Positions 7,809-17,951 of a stretch of 64,000 bases of DNA are shown piece after piece. The stretch comes from Prochlorococcus sp. AG-402-A21 (GTDB lineage: Bacteria > Cyanobacteriota > Cyanobacteriia > PCC-6307 > Cyanobiaceae). Each line of letters begins with the position of its first letter. Position 1 is the stretch's first letter. The position numbers and the translations under genes were made by a program. A model generated the notes under the pieces. The model was not told the origin of the DNA, searched no databases, and saw nothing but the letters and a program-made list of their open reading frames with translations. The stretch covers positions 1-64,000 of the forward strand of contig QCHI01000007.1 of NCBI GenBank assembly GCA_003279655.1. Direction: 5' to 3'.

Positions 7809-8003
7809 TAGGTTTTCACCTTGTTAACTTCTGATATCTTAAAAAATTCTCAAACAACAATTTCATAACTATTGGTTTTGAACTCAGTTTCAAAGACGAT
7901 CCTTTTAAACCTTTAAAAATTTCAGAACCTATAGATTCTCTTTGTACATAAATGTCAATGAGGTTATTTGTGCAATAATTTTAGGCATTGGTAAATCACA
8001 TTC

Positions 8004-8198
8004 ATGGCAAGCAACAAGAGCCCACAATCTCGTTTCCTAGGGGACCTTCCTATGGAGGGAGGAATTAGTCAAAAAGAAAAATATCGTTATGTAGCTCATC
8101 TGATGTTTTTTATTGGATGCGCACTATTTTCCTTTGGGATTTGGGCTCTTTCCGGCTTTACTGCTTCAAGTGGGGCAACAGGACCTTTTCCTTTCTAA
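8004..8198 (+). CDS. Small single-helix membrane protein, 64 aa (paralogue of 42118-42321)
   Basis: ATG 8004. A polar N-terminus (MASNKSPQSRFLGDLPMEGG) is followed by KYRYVAHLMFFIGCALFSFG, a membrane helix, and GIWALSGF. The stretch around the helix aligns with the protein at 42118 (RYKVAALMMFIAGFGLLTLG, then TWILNDF). It lacks the ExxNxR chlorophyll motif of Hlip proteins. The family is not recognised; a small thylakoid or photosystem-associated protein is plausible. Confidence 0.7.
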   Translation: MASNKSPQSRFLGDLPMEGGISQKEKYRYVAHLMFFIGCALFSFGIWALSGFTASSGATGPFPF

Positions 8199-8248
8199 AA
8201 TGAAAGGAAAATACAATTGAGTTTGGATTAGTAAAGCTAAATAAAAAA

Positions 8249-8512
8249 TCATTTATCCGACAAATTATCTATAGTTTTTTCTCTATCTTCAATAATTGTT
8301 AGCAGCCATTTTGATCCTAAGGCTCTTGAGATGCTCCTGTTTTTTAGTAGTTCACAAATTCTTTTATAAAGTTTGTCTGATTCAATATTGGAATTGAACC
8401 ATTTCTCGAATTTAAGAATTTCATCAGAATTTTTACAAGCTCTTAGTTGATCGATAAGTGCATCATTAGTACTTGCGCCACTTATCTCTAGTGGTTTATT
8501 TGTCGTAGTCAT
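8249..8512 (-). CDS. Hypothetical protein, 87 aa
   Basis: ATG 8512, starting MTTTNKPLEISGASTNDALI. Soluble, helical and charged, with no motif that I recognise; a pattern such as EILKFEKWFNSNIESDKLYKR suggests a helical bundle. It sits 160 bases downstream of nrdJ on the same strand and could be co-transcribed with it. Confidence 0.6.
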   Translation of the reverse strand: MTTTNKPLEISGASTNDALIDQLRACKNSDEILKFEKWFNSNIESDKLYKRICELLKNRSISRALGSKWLLTIIEDREKTIDNLSDK

Positions 8513-8672
8513 TTAAATCTAAGGAACACAAGACCTATTTAATAGTTAGCTAATTTTTCTCATTTGGACAATATCTTTAAAACTTCTTTGAAAATCAAAC
8601 GTGTTTTATTTGTTAAGTAAGTATTTTTTGGGTTGATACAAAATACACCCATTCAAGATTGAATGAATGATC

Positions 8673-11009
8673 TTAAGATGGTTTAGCAAGTGGAAGTAAG
8701 CATTTATCAGAATCGCAACCTGCTGGCCCGGCTTCCGTAAGTTCCCCTTGATCATATCGACTAAGAGCATCAAAGAAATCACAATCATCTCGTCTTTTTA
8801 TGACTTCCGCTTGCAGTTTTGTGTAACATTCTTCGTCAATAGGCTCAAAAGGAAGTCTGGGGAAGGTTGCATTTGCATCAAACCTTGCCAGCAATGCCGC
8901 TGAAATATAACCTTTATTTTCATTGATGGAGCTATGAAGTGCTTTTGCTAAACCCTCTATCTCATTTTCTCTGAATTCAATTGTGGCAGAGGTGTTGTGG
9001 TCTGTGTAGTTTGTTTGAACTTGCATATAAAAATCAAATTGTGCAAGAGCTGAGAAGTTATTGATATCTATCTCATCCGCACCAGGTATGTTTGCCCAAC
9101 TTACCTCGGTTGGTATTTCAACTAGCCACTCAGTACATTTTGAATCAAATGGATTGTCTAGTAATTTTCCATTTTCATCTTTATCTGATTGAGAAGGAAC
9201 GATTGTGTATCCATAATCCATGCAAGCTAATGCAACTGGATCATTCTTCCTGAAAGTAATTCTTCTAATAAAACGTTGAGCTTTTGGAGGATGCCAACCT
9301 GGTGAAGCCCCTGTTAGAAGACTTTTTGTACCCGCAGGTTGAACTGTTGTACAACGACTTGGACGGCGAATATTATGTCTATCACAATAATCAAATACTG
9401 TATCGTTGACGATCTTTCTCCATCGACTCAAAAAAGTAGCTTCTTTGAGTTTGAAATCCTTTCCTTCTTTTGTCTCAGGTCGTCCGGCTTCCCACCATCT
9501 TAACCATGGAGTCCCGAAAGCATGAACAAAAAAGTCAAAAAGTCCTGTAAAACTTACCCCAACAATGGGATCCCATTCACGACTTTTTCTATATCGCTCT
9601 ACTTCGAATCGATGATTAAGGAGACAGGCAACTGACAAAGCTGCTGCTTTGAAAGCATCTTCTTGCTGATTTATATCTAATGGATCAATTTGATTAAGAT
9701 GGATTTCTGCAAGATTACAGTGAAAATCTGAACCTAGAATTTCTCCGCAAGGATTAAGACCATATCTACTAAGTCTATGAAATAGTTCTTTTTCATCAAA
9801 GGGACCATAATTTGATTGAATCCATTTGGAGGCTTCTTCTTTTCCTTGGTCACAATAGATATCTATAAATTCATTTCTGAGTTCTACTGTTGAAAGTATG
9901 TCAGCATTTGATCGAGCAATTGCTTCTGGTGCAAATTGAATAGCTCCTTCACCTGAATGAAATTGTTTAATAACGGCATCGATAAGAACCTCTAATTCAG
10001 GTTTGGTGTGATAAACACGAGTATGGTTTGCCATCCTTAAAGCATCCTTCTCTGGGTCAATACTCCAATTACCATCAGAGTCTTGCTTCCATAAATTTTC
10101 TTTAGCACCAGCTGCTTCTATATCTTTCGAAGAAAATTGACGCATACCTGCACTTCTTCTGATATTACCAGCAACGATTGTGACAGCTGCTTCGTCGATG
10201 AGTAGACAACATTCAATTGAAGTTAGTTTTCTTCCTATTGCTTTGTTTAAAAGATTTGCTACGCGAGGGTATAAATCTTTGAGTTTGACAGGGTTCGCCA
10301 TGCCTCCGAAACCTTTGAGTGATTCACCCGCTGGTCTTACATCTTTTAAATCAATTGATACATTAATAACTTTAGAATTGAAACTATTGTCACTGCTTAG
10401 TTCAAGAATTTTTTGATAGCTATCAACCCATCCTCGTCTACTATCACCAACTTTTATTAGTACATTATTATCTTGAATAGAGAATGTAGTCTTTTCATTT
10501 CTTTTTTCAGAAGGGGTTGATCCAATATCTGAAACATTTTCAATATTAATTTTATTTGTAACCTCTGGTAGTTGATCAATTAAGTGAGGTTCAATTATTG
10601 CACCTGTTCCGCAACCCATCATGGCTAAGTCCATCATGAGTCCAAAGGCTTGCCAATCAACAAGATTTGTTGAGGTGCAATTGTAGGCTCCAGAAAAATT
10701 CTTTTCTTTCTCAATCCATTTCGTTCCGCCTATCCAAAGCCATCGACCTGAGGGAAGAGCTTTTTTCTCCTGTTGCATTCTTTGCATTAAATTTATTTCT
10801 GCTTCATTTAATCCACCAAGCTTCTTTAGACCATCTAGGTTCCTTGTATTTACTTGCTCCCAGCTTTCACGACCTGTTGGAAGTTTCCTGCTATAAGTTC
10901 TGTAAAAGACTGGATTAGCTGCAGGTGCAGTTATCGGAAAATGAGTTGTAACATTTTTTTTACCCGATGCTGAATTATTAGTTTCGGGCTGGCTTGTTGC
11001 AATTGTCAA
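8673..11009 (-). CDS. nrdJ: Adenosylcobalamin-dependent ribonucleotide reductase (class II, monomeric)
   Basis: 778 aa. It reduces ribonucleotides to deoxyribonucleotides using a thiyl radical made from B12. Visible active-site features match the Lactobacillus-type monomeric enzyme: C111 (YNCTST) and C431 (FHCNLAEIHLN) as the redox pair, C421 in NPCGEI as the thiyl residue, GTKSLLTGASPG for phosphate binding, and the C-terminal shuttle pair C765/C770 (GCDSDKCLLP). Length is usual for the family. It starts at ATG 11009 and is divergent from the methyltransferase at 11122. No cobalamin riboswitch is seen in the 112-base gap. This makes DNA synthesis depend on cobalamin. Confidence 0.96.
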   Translation of the reverse strand: MTIATSQPETNNSASGKKNVTTHFPITAPAANPVFYRTYSRKLPTGRESWEQVNTRNLDGLKKLGGLNEAEINLMQRMQQEKKALPSGRWLWIGGTKWIEKEKNFSGAYNCTSTNLVDWQAFGLMMDLAMMGCGTGAIIEPHLIDQLPEVTNKINIENVSDIGSTPSEKRNEKTTFSIQDNNVLIKVGDSRRGWVDSYQKILELSSDNSFNSKVINVSIDLKDVRPAGESLKGFGGMANPVKLKDLYPRVANLLNKAIGRKLTSIECCLLIDEAAVTIVAGNIRRSAGMRQFSSKDIEAAGAKENLWKQDSDGNWSIDPEKDALRMANHTRVYHTKPELEVLIDAVIKQFHSGEGAIQFAPEAIARSNADILSTVELRNEFIDIYCDQGKEEASKWIQSNYGPFDEKELFHRLSRYGLNPCGEILGSDFHCNLAEIHLNQIDPLDINQQEDAFKAAALSVACLLNHRFEVERYRKSREWDPIVGVSFTGLFDFFVHAFGTPWLRWWEAGRPETKEGKDFKLKEATFLSRWRKIVNDTVFDYCDRHNIRRPSRCTTVQPAGTKSLLTGASPGWHPPKAQRFIRRITFRKNDPVALACMDYGYTIVPSQSDKDENGKLLDNPFDSKCTEWLVEIPTEVSWANIPGADEIDINNFSALAQFDFYMQVQTNYTDHNTSATIEFRENEIEGLAKALHSSINENKGYISAALLARFDANATFPRLPFEPIDEECYTKLQAEVIKRRDDCDFFDALSRYDQGELTEAGPAGCDSDKCLLPLAKPS

Positions 11010-11121
11010 AATCTTTGTATCCCTTTGGTAAGTACTACGGTAACGCCATGTATAGCGTTAGCAAGTTTTTTTAACACCATCTACAGGGCTCCAAAGAAAA
11101 AACAAACTTTTTCTTTTAGTA

Positions 11122-11805
11122 ATGAAGAGAACACCGGAACCAGAACTTATGCAAATCCCTTCTCAGGTAAGGGCTTATGCGGATGCGGATTTCTCTAGGA
11201 GTGATTCAATGGTTATTAAGTCGCTTGAAAAATATTTAAAAAAAGCAGGAAGAACACTTAATAAAAGTGATTTGATTTTTGACATAGCATGTGGTCCAGG
11301 AAATATTGCAGAGAGAATCGCCAAGAATTGGCCCTTCGTAAATGTTGTAGGTATTGATGGCTCAAAGGAAATGTTGAATGAAGCAGAAAACAAACTTTCC
11401 GAAAATCTTATAAACAATCTCTCTTATGAATTGATTGACATTAATTCAATAGCCTCAGGCGAAATACATTTCCCTTCTAAAGCTAATGTATTAGTCAGTA
11501 ATAGTGCCTTGCATCATTTTCACGATCCTTATAGTTTTTGGGGTGCATTAAAAAAACTTGGTAAAACAAAGTGTATTCATATTCATCGTGATTTAATAAG
11601 GCCTGCTTCTTTAGAAAAAGCATTTGAGATAAAAGAAAAACATCTTTCAAATTCTCCAGAAATTCTAAAAAATGATTTCTATGCATCTCTCAAGGCATCA
11701 TTTACAGTTGAAGAAGTATCTCATCAGCTATTTGATTCAGGGTTATCTCAATTAGAGGTTTTTCAAGTTGATGAGCTTTATGTTGAGATTATTGGATGTA
11801 TTTAA
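11122..11805 (+). CDS. Class I SAM-dependent methyltransferase
   Basis: 227 aa from ATG 11122. Motif I is FDIACGPGNIAERIA (about residues 53-67), followed by VVGIDGSKEML as the acidic ribose-binding loop and LVSNSALHHFHDP as motif IV. It has a complete Rossmann methyltransferase core and no membrane segment. The substrate is unknown. It is 38 bases upstream of prfC on the same strand, so an operon with release factor 3 is possible, though methylation of a translation component is only a guess. Confidence 0.88.
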   Translation: MKRTPEPELMQIPSQVRAYADADFSRSDSMVIKSLEKYLKKAGRTLNKSDLIFDIACGPGNIAERIAKNWPFVNVVGIDGSKEMLNEAENKLSENLINNLSYELIDINSIASGEIHFPSKANVLVSNSALHHFHDPYSFWGALKKLGKTKCIHIHRDLIRPASLEKAFEIKEKHLSNSPEILKNDFYASLKASFTVEEVSHQLFDSGLSQLEVFQVDELYVEIIGCI

Positions 11806-11843
11806 AATCCTATCCTTAAACAATTGAACAAATAAAAACAATA

Positions 11844-13511
11844 ATGAAATCAACTCCCCAAGACAACACTAATTTAGATCCAAATTTAGAAGAAGAATTA
11901 GCGGTCTCGCTAAGTAAGGAGGTTGGCAAAAGAAGAAACTTTGCAATTATTTCCCACCCTGATGCAGGGAAAACAACTCTGACAGAAAAACTTTTACTCT
12001 ATGGAGGAGCCATACAACAAGCAGGAGCAGTAAAAGCAAGGGGAGAACAGAGAAAAGTTACTTCTGATTGGATGGAGCTTGAAAAACAAAGAGGAATATC
12101 AATTACATCAACTGTTTTACAATTTGCTTATAAAGATAAGACGATTAATTTATTAGATACTCCTGGTCATCAAGACTTCTCGGAAGATACTTATAGGACG
12201 CTTGCTGCTGCTGATAATGCTGTAATGCTAGAGGATGCGGCAAAAGGCCTTGAACCTCAAACAAGGAAGCTTTTTGAGGTTTGCAGAATGCGTCAGATTC
12301 CAATTTTTACATTCATCAATAAGATGGATAGGCCAGGGCAAGAACCGCTTGAATTGTTAGATGAGATTGAGTCTGAACTAGGATTATCAACCTTTGCAGT
12401 CAATTGGCCAATAGGCAGTGGTGAGCTTTTTAGAGGCGTTGTTGAGCGTGCAACTAAAGAAGTTGTTTTGTTTTCTAGAGCGGAACGAGGGAAACAATCT
12501 AGCGAAATACGCTTAAAAATTAATGATCCTGAACTTAAAAGCTTAGTAGAAGAAGAACTATTGATAAAAGCACTTGAAGAGATTGAGATCCTGGATGAGG
12601 CTGGTTGTGATTTAAATCAAGAATTAATATTATCTGGCGAATTAACTCCTGTGTTTTTTGGATCTGCAATGACCAACTTCGGGGTTAGGCCATTTTTAGA
12701 TAACTTTCTTGAGCTGTCTCAAGGACCCATTGCTCGAAATAGCTTTGATGGACCAATCGTTCCTACAAGAGAATCATTTAGTGGATTTGTATTTAAATTA
12801 CAAGCAAATATGGATCCAAAACATAGAGATCGAGTTGCCTTCGTGCGTGTGTGTAGTGGGAGGTTTCAAAAAGATATGACAGTTCAACACGCTAGAACTG
12901 GTAAACAAATCAGACTCTCAAGGCCCCAAAAGATTTTTGGTCAAGATAGGGCCGTTGTTGATGATGCTTACCCTGGGGATGTTATTGGTTTGAATAATCC
13001 AGGGATGTTTTCTATTGGAGATACGTTATTTATTGGACCTAGAGTTGAATTTGAGGGAATTCCATGTTTTAGCCCCGAGATATTTAGCTGGTTAAGAAAT
13101 CCAAATCCTTCAGCTTTTAAGAACTTTAGAAAAGGTGTTAATGAATTAAGAGAGGAGGGAGCAGTCCAAATTCTTTACGATAAAGATCAAAGCAAAAGAG
13201 ATCCAATTTTGGCCGCAGTTGGTCAGCTTCAGCTTGAGGTAGTACAACATCGACTTGCTAGTGAATATGGTGTGGAAACCAGACTTGAACCAATGAGTTT
13301 TCAAGTCGCCAGATGGGTGAAAGGGGGATGGCCGGCATTAGAGAAGGTTGGGAGGATTTTTAATTGCAAAACGGTTCAGGATGCTTGGCTTAGACCAGTA
13401 TTGCTTTTTAAAAATGAATGGAATCTAAATCAGTTAAAAGAAGATCATCCTGAAATGGAATTAAACTCAGTTGCTCCGGTTGTAAGCGGTGTTGATCCTG
13501 TTTCCCTCTAA
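11844..13511 (+). CDS. prfC: Peptide chain release factor 3
   Basis: 555 aa, slightly longer than the common ~530 because of an N-terminal extension before [17 protein letters not shown] (G1). Other GTPase motifs are DTPGHQDF (G3) and NKMDRPG (G4). RF3-type domains II and III follow ([20 protein letters not shown]). It recycles RF1/RF2 from the ribosome after peptide release, using GTP. Confidence 0.96.
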   Translation: MKSTPQDNTNLDPNLEEELAVSLSKEVGKRRNFAIISHPDAGKTTLTEKLLLYGGAIQQAGAVKARGEQRKVTSDWMELEKQRGISITSTVLQFAYKDKTINLLDTPGHQDFSEDTYRTLAAADNAVMLEDAAKGLEPQTRKLFEVCRMRQIPIFTFINKMDRPGQEPLELLDEIESELGLSTFAVNWPIGSGELFRGVVERATKEVVLFSRAERGKQSSEIRLKINDPELKSLVEEELLIKALEEIEILDEAGCDLNQELILSGELTPVFFGSAMTNFGVRPFLDNFLELSQGPIARNSFDGPIVPTRESFSGFVFKLQANMDPKHRDRVAFVRVCSGRFQKDMTVQHARTGKQIRLSRPQKIFGQDRAVVDDAYPGDVIGLNNPGMFSIGDTLFIGPRVEFEGIPCFSPEIFSWLRNPNPSAFKNFRKGVNELREEGAVQILYDKDQSKRDPILAAVGQLQLEVVQHRLASEYGVETRLEPMSFQVARWVKGGWPALEKVGRIFNCKTVQDAWLRPVLLFKNEWNLNQLKEDHPEMELNSVAPVVSGVDPVSL

Positions 13512-13567
13512 AGTAGATTAAAATCTAATTATTAAACAGAGATCATAAATCTTTTTTTGAAAAATCT

Positions 13568-14257
13568 ATGGATCCTGGTACTAATTCACAATCAAACTCA
13601 AACTCACCAGATCCATATTTGATACTTGGAATAAATCAGGGTGCAAGTTTTGATGCTATTCAAGAAGCAAGGGATAAAAAGTTAATTGAGGCTGGAGATG
13701 ACCAAATCACTAAAGCAAAAATAGAAGCTGCTTATGATTTGTTGCTAATGGTAAGTCTTAAGTCCAGACAACTTGGTAATGCAAGTAACGAGGCAATAAC
13801 TGCATCAAAGAAAGAAAATGAGGTAAAGAAGGTTGGTGACATAGGACCTGGTTCTCTTCTCACTAGGTTGAAAAATTTAAATCTTCCTAAATACGAGGCA
13901 TCAAAATCTAATTTTTTACCAAGCTTAGAGTTGCCTTCTGGACAAGAATTAAATATAAGGATTTCTCTTGGAATATTGTCTTTTTTACTAATTTTAATTG
14001 TGCCTTCTGAAAGTGTTGAATTAGTACTTTCATTCTCAACAATAGGCTTATTCATTAGTCAGTCTCGTAGAGGTAGGCCTTTCTTTTCCTCTATCCTTTG
14101 GTGCATTCTTCTTCTTAGCATTGGACTTCTGTCTGGTGCATTACTTTTGGGTGGTGCTCAATCATTTATTGATAACGCTGGATCAATGTCTTCAGACAAA
14201 TTTGAGGCGATACCCGCAGTATTTTTGCTTTGGTTAGGAGTGATTTTCCTTGATTAA
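13568..14257 (+). CDS. CPP1-like / DUF3353 J-like membrane protein
   Basis: 229 aa. The N-terminal DPYLILGINQGASFDAIQEA is a degenerate J-domain without the HPD motif, followed by KIEAAYDLLLM. From about residue 125 there are several hydrophobic helices. This layout matches the DUF3353/CPP1 family; the plant member stabilises protochlorophyllide oxidoreductase. It is 56 bases downstream of prfC and its stop faces the hslO stop at a 4-base distance. A chaperone-like role at the membrane is inferred from the family. Confidence 0.8.
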   Translation: MDPGTNSQSNSNSPDPYLILGINQGASFDAIQEARDKKLIEAGDDQITKAKIEAAYDLLLMVSLKSRQLGNASNEAITASKKENEVKKVGDIGPGSLLTRLKNLNLPKYEASKSNFLPSLELPSGQELNIRISLGILSFLLILIVPSESVELVLSFSTIGLFISQSRRGRPFFSSILWCILLLSIGLLSGALLLGGAQSFIDNAGSMSSDKFEAIPAVFLLWLGVIFLD

Positions 14258-14261
14258 TCCT

Positions 14262-15161
14262 TTAATCGATTAAAGATACCAATTCGTCCTCGTTAACAAG
14301 ATAAACATTTTTGCAAAATTGACATGTTAGTTCTGCTTTTCCATCCTCTTTTATCATTTCCTTAAGCTCATTTTTTCCCAATATCTTTAATGCTGATAGA
14401 CTTCTTTCTCTTGAGCATCTACATTTAAAACGAACTTCTTGAGATGTACTAATAATATCTGATGGTGATTGATCAAGATCAGGAAAAATTTCTTCAATAA
14501 GAGAAATAAGGTTGTTACCTTTTTTGTTTAATAACTCACTAAAAGAGTGAATCTCTTTACATCGATCTTCAAGTAAAGCTATCAATGAATAGTCTCGTTC
14601 TGCTTTGGGTAGTATTTGCGCTAAAAGTCCTCCACTACAAACTATTCCATCCTGATTAATTCTTTCTCCAACAAACACAGCCGAGGGCGTTTGCTCAGAG
14701 TGTAATAAATAGGAAGCGATGTCCTCACCTATACCTCCATTAATTAATTCAACCGTGCTGTTGTGTGGTTCGCCTTTTCCTTCATCTCTAATAACGTGAA
14801 GATAGCCAATACCTGTGGCTTTTTTAAAATCAAATGTATAGTGATTGTTTTTATTTTTAATTAGGTCTAATTCAAGACTTGGATTACCAACGTAGCCTCT
14901 TACACTTCCGTCTCGACCCGCATCAATAGTTAATCCTTTTAGTGGTCCATTTGAACTTACCCTCAAAGTCACCCTCCCATGATTTACCTTCATTGAACTT
15001 GCAAGCAAGAGGCTTGCACTCATTGCCCTACCTACAATTGCAGAAGTTAAATATGAAAGCGAATGTCTTTCTTTTGCTTCTTTTGTGGATTCAGTTGTTG
15101 ATACGGCGACTAGCCTTATCCCTCCTTTGGCAGCAGTTGCTCTTACTAGTAAATCTGTCAT
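14262..15161 (-). CDS. hslO: Hsp33 redox-regulated chaperone
   Basis: 299 aa. The N-terminal substrate-binding domain has [20 protein letters not shown] and [17 protein letters not shown]. The C-terminal zinc switch is CRC at about residues 247-249 and CQFC at about 282-285, giving all four cysteines. It is activated when oxidation releases zinc, then holds unfolding proteins. Its start is 16 bases from the ABC ATPase stop on the same strand, so the ATPase is upstream in the same unit. Confidence 0.95.
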   Translation of the reverse strand: MTDLLVRATAAKGGIRLVAVSTTESTKEAKERHSLSYLTSAIVGRAMSASLLLASSMKVNHGRVTLRVSSNGPLKGLTIDAGRDGSVRGYVGNPSLELDLIKNKNNHYTFDFKKATGIGYLHVIRDEGKGEPHNSTVELINGGIGEDIASYLLHSEQTPSAVFVGERINQDGIVCSGGLLAQILPKAERDYSLIALLEDRCKEIHSFSELLNKKGNNLISLIEEIFPDLDQSPSDIISTSQEVRFKCRCSRERSLSALKILGKNELKEMIKEDGKAELTCQFCKNVYLVNEDELVSLID

Positions 15162-15177
15162 TGATTAGTTGAATTGT

Positions 15178-15804
15178 TTATAGAGGGATAAGTCGGCCAT
15201 CGTGCAACTCAAAATTTTCGGTATTCAAATTTTTAAAAAGTTCTGGTTCATGAGTAACTATTAGAATAGTTTGCTTTTCTTTAAGCTTGGCGAGTAATTC
15301 TAGGATTCCGTTTCTCACTGACCAATCTAAACCTGCTGTTGGTTCGTCCAATAAAAGTACTTTTGGACTCCTTAATAGTTGAACAGCAATAGCTAGTCGT
15401 CGTTGTTGTCCTCCACTTAGAGATTCTGGCGGATTCTTTAAGTCTAAGTTGATTAACCCCACTTTTGTAAGAGTTGAAACTTGTTCTTCAGTCGTCAACC
15501 TTTTGCGTCCAAGCCGTAATTCTTGAGCTACCGATAATCCAAGAAAATATCTTTCTGGAAATTGAAAAACTAATCCACATAATCGCCTGCGCTGACGTGC
15601 ATTTAGAGTTTTGTTGAACCATTTTATTTCTCCTTTTTGATATCCCGACAGACCGCTAATTATTTCTAACAATGTAGTTTTCCCACTTCCACTGGCTCCT
15701 CTCACTACTGTGATTTTTTCAGTATTAGATTTTAAACACAAATCTCTAAGAATTGGTTTCTCTGCTGTTGATGGATGGTAACAAATATTTTTTAAACTTA
15801 GCAT
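15178..15804 (-). CDS. ABC transporter ATPase, ECF-type signature
   Basis: 208 aa, a single nucleotide-binding domain. Walker A is GASGSGKTT, the signature is LSGGQQRRLAIA, Walker B is VLLLDEPTAGLD, and the switch His is in VTHEP. The Q-loop LVFQFPERYFLGLSVAQEL is like the FQxPE segment of energy-coupling factor (EcfA) ATPases and plant ABCI10/11 proteins. No permease lies next to it. A vitamin or metal ECF-like transporter is inferred; BioY, at 60204-60776, is one possible partner. Confidence 0.85.
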   Translation of the reverse strand: MLSLKNICYHPSTAEKPILRDLCLKSNTEKITVVRGASGSGKTTLLEIISGLSGYQKGEIKWFNKTLNARQRRRLCGLVFQFPERYFLGLSVAQELRLGRKRLTTEEQVSTLTKVGLINLDLKNPPESLSGGQQRRLAIAVQLLRSPKVLLLDEPTAGLDWSVRNGILELLAKLKEKQTILIVTHEPELFKNLNTENFELHDGRLIPL

Positions 15805-15918
15805 TCTCTTTTAATAGGCTTTGATCGACTAAATAAAGATTTTTCAATTTTATTTAATTAATTTACATTAGATTATGTTTGATATCTTTTAGTTTTTCTT
15901 TTTCAAGATCTATTGTTT

Positions 15919-16368
15919 ATGGAAGTTCGATTTCGTGAAGTTGATCCTTTCAATTGTTGGATATGGCTTAGATATTCAGATATCCCAAGTAAGGGAGAAA
16001 AAGAATACGTCGATGGGATTTTTGATTCTTGGTATGTACTAGGCCGACTTGGGGGATTTAATGCTGAAAATTTGCAAACGCATGAAATGGGTTCTGATGT
16101 CAGTTGGATGAGCTATGAAAATGACGAAACCGTCAATAGACTTCCATCATTAATGCATAATCTTGGAGAATTTGAATTTAATGAGTGTTGGGCTAGATGT
16201 TGGGTCGATTTAGGTACTTCTGACCTCATCGCAATTGATATTTTGATAAATGTACTAAAACAAATGGATGTTGATGTTGTAAAAATAGAGGAACTAATTA
16301 TCGGAGGAGTAAATCAAGATTGGCCAGTAGAAGAACATCCTGATGCAATTTTTCCTTCAACAGATTAA
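15919..16368 (+). CDS. DUF3531 family protein
   Basis: About 149 aa from ATG 15919; an in-frame TTG two codons upstream is less likely. The sequence MEVRFREVDPFNCWIW, then SWYVLGRLGGFNAENLQ and WARCWVDLGTSDL, matches the DUF3531 family of cyanobacteria and chloroplasts. No membrane segment or catalytic motif. Function unknown. It ends six bases before rsmE and is probably co-transcribed with it. Confidence 0.85.
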   Translation: MEVRFREVDPFNCWIWLRYSDIPSKGEKEYVDGIFDSWYVLGRLGGFNAENLQTHEMGSDVSWMSYENDETVNRLPSLMHNLGEFEFNECWARCWVDLGTSDLIAIDILINVLKQMDVDVVKIEELIIGGVNQDWPVEEHPDAIFPSTD

Positions 16369-16374
16369 TTTTCT

Positions 16375-17139
16375 ATGGCTGAGAAAAGAAGATTATTTAT
16401 AAATCCAAATCGATTAAGTGATGAAATCGATTCAAATGGAGAGTTGATATTGACCTCTAATGAATCACATTATTTGTCTAGGGTTATGAGGATGAGATCG
16501 CAAGATCTATTAGAGGTTGTTGATGGAAAAGGTCATCTTTGGAACGCAAAAATTGTTGAAAAAAAAACTATAAAACTTACCAATGGTTTTGATAAACCAC
16601 TTCAAGTCGTTTCAAGAGAAAGACCATTAATAGGCATTGCTGTAGTTATTCCTAAAAAGGGGTTTGAAAACTTTTTGCAAATGAGTTGTGAGATTGGAGT
16701 TGACATTATTCAACCATTGATTTCAAAACGATCAGTAGTTAAAGAATGTAATAACGAAAAAATTATTAGATTTCATAAAATCATTCATGAAGCCGTTGAG
16801 CAATCTGAAAGACTCTGGAGTCCAGAAGTAATGCAGGCAGTGACATTTTCCAATTGGATAAATGACTTGCCTTCCGAATCTCAAATCGGATTTGCCACAA
16901 CGCGCATTCAAAACTTGCAAGATTGTGTGAATTGGTTAAATGAGATACCACATAAAGTCAATCAAGTTTGGGTTGTAATTGGCCCAGAGGGAGGATGGAA
17001 TAAAGACGAAGAAGCATTAGCTTTTGACTCTGGTCTTTCTGGAGTTTCTATGGGAGAAACTATTTTGAGGACATCAACAGCTGCCGTAAGTGCCTGTCAG
17101 CTAATGTCTTCATGGAGAAGACTCAAATCATCCCTTTAA
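16375..17139 (+). CDS. rsmE: 16S rRNA (uracil-1498-N3)-methyltransferase
   Basis: 254 aa, a SPOUT-fold enzyme. The N-terminal PUA-like part contains NESHYLSRVMRMRSQDLLEVVDG; the C-terminal knot has VVIGPEGGWNKDEE and MGETILRTSTAAVSA, the SAM-binding trefoil loops. It methylates U1498 of 16S rRNA. Starts at ATG 16375, six bases after the DUF3531 gene. Confidence 0.95.
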   Translation: MAEKRRLFINPNRLSDEIDSNGELILTSNESHYLSRVMRMRSQDLLEVVDGKGHLWNAKIVEKKTIKLTNGFDKPLQVVSRERPLIGIAVVIPKKGFENFLQMSCEIGVDIIQPLISKRSVVKECNNEKIIRFHKIIHEAVEQSERLWSPEVMQAVTFSNWINDLPSESQIGFATTRIQNLQDCVNWLNEIPHKVNQVWVVIGPEGGWNKDEEALAFDSGLSGVSMGETILRTSTAAVSACQLMSSWRRLKSSL

Positions 17140-17202
17140 GATTGAATATTTTTGATCATAAAACCGTCTATTGTTTAGTAACAGGCATGCTGATAAGTAA
17201 CG

Positions 17203-17946
17203 ATGGCTAACTTCTCTTTTGTTAGCGGAATTTGGATTAATGCTTTTTTGATTAACTTCTTGTTGATATTTTTGGGACATAGGCTTCCATTTTTAACTAA
17301 GAAAGGTTGGATTCATGCTGGAATACTTGGAACACTTTTATTAGGATCTATTGGTTGGAATGGTTGGATATCAGTTTGTGTATATCTTTTGTTGGGAACT
17401 TTAGTTACAAAAATTGGATACAAAAATAAGGCTTCGCGAGGGATTGCTGAAGCTAGAGGTGGTCAACGTGGCCCTGAAAATGTATGGGGGTCTGCTGCAA
17501 CAGGTTGCTCACTCGCCTTATTAAGTTGTATTTGGCCAAATTTTTTAAATTTATTCATGGTAGGTTTTGCTTCTAGTTTCAGTGCAAAACTTTCAGATAC
17601 TTTTTCAAGTGAGATTGGCAAAAGATTTGGTAAAAGAACTTTTCTAATTACTACTTTAAAGCCAGTATCACCAGGAACAGAGGGTGCAATAAGCATTGAA
17701 GGTTCGATGGCTGGTTTATTAGGAAGTTTTATCATGACTGTGTTTATGCTTAATCTATCGATCATCTCTGGACTATCTGTTGCTTTTATAGTCTTCTTAT
17801 CTGGCTATTTAGCAACTTTTTTGGAAAGTTATATTGGAGCAGTGGTACAAAATAAGATTGATTGGATGACTAATGAATTAGTTAATTCTATCCAGACATC
17901 TATAGCCGCTATTATTTCTATCTTTTTATGTTTGAATTTTGTTTGA
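17203..17946 (+). CDS. DUF92 family membrane protein (VTE6-like)
   Basis: 247 aa with about six hydrophobic segments. SGKL-type and PGTEGAISIEGSMAGLLGS segments (about residues 147-172) are the DUF92/TIGR00297 signature. The Arabidopsis homologue VTE6 phosphorylates phytyl phosphate for tocopherol and phylloquinone synthesis, so recycling of phytol from chlorophyll is a reasonable inference. It converges on the SGNH hydrolase with five bases between stops. Confidence 0.85.
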   Translation: MANFSFVSGIWINAFLINFLLIFLGHRLPFLTKKGWIHAGILGTLLLGSIGWNGWISVCVYLLLGTLVTKIGYKNKASRGIAEARGGQRGPENVWGSAATGCSLALLSCIWPNFLNLFMVGFASSFSAKLSDTFSSEIGKRFGKRTFLITTLKPVSPGTEGAISIEGSMAGLLGSFIMTVFMLNLSIISGLSVAFIVFLSGYLATFLESYIGAVVQNKIDWMTNELVNSIQTSIAAIISIFLCLNFV

Positions 17947-17951
17947 AATAT

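Noticed and set aside
8004..8198. High-light-inducible protein
   Set aside because: Size and helix fit, but the ExxNxR chlorophyll-binding motif is absent; the same applies to 42118-42321.
11010..11121. Cobalamin riboswitch upstream of nrdJ
   Set aside because: The gap is too short for the element and no B12-box-like sequence is visible.
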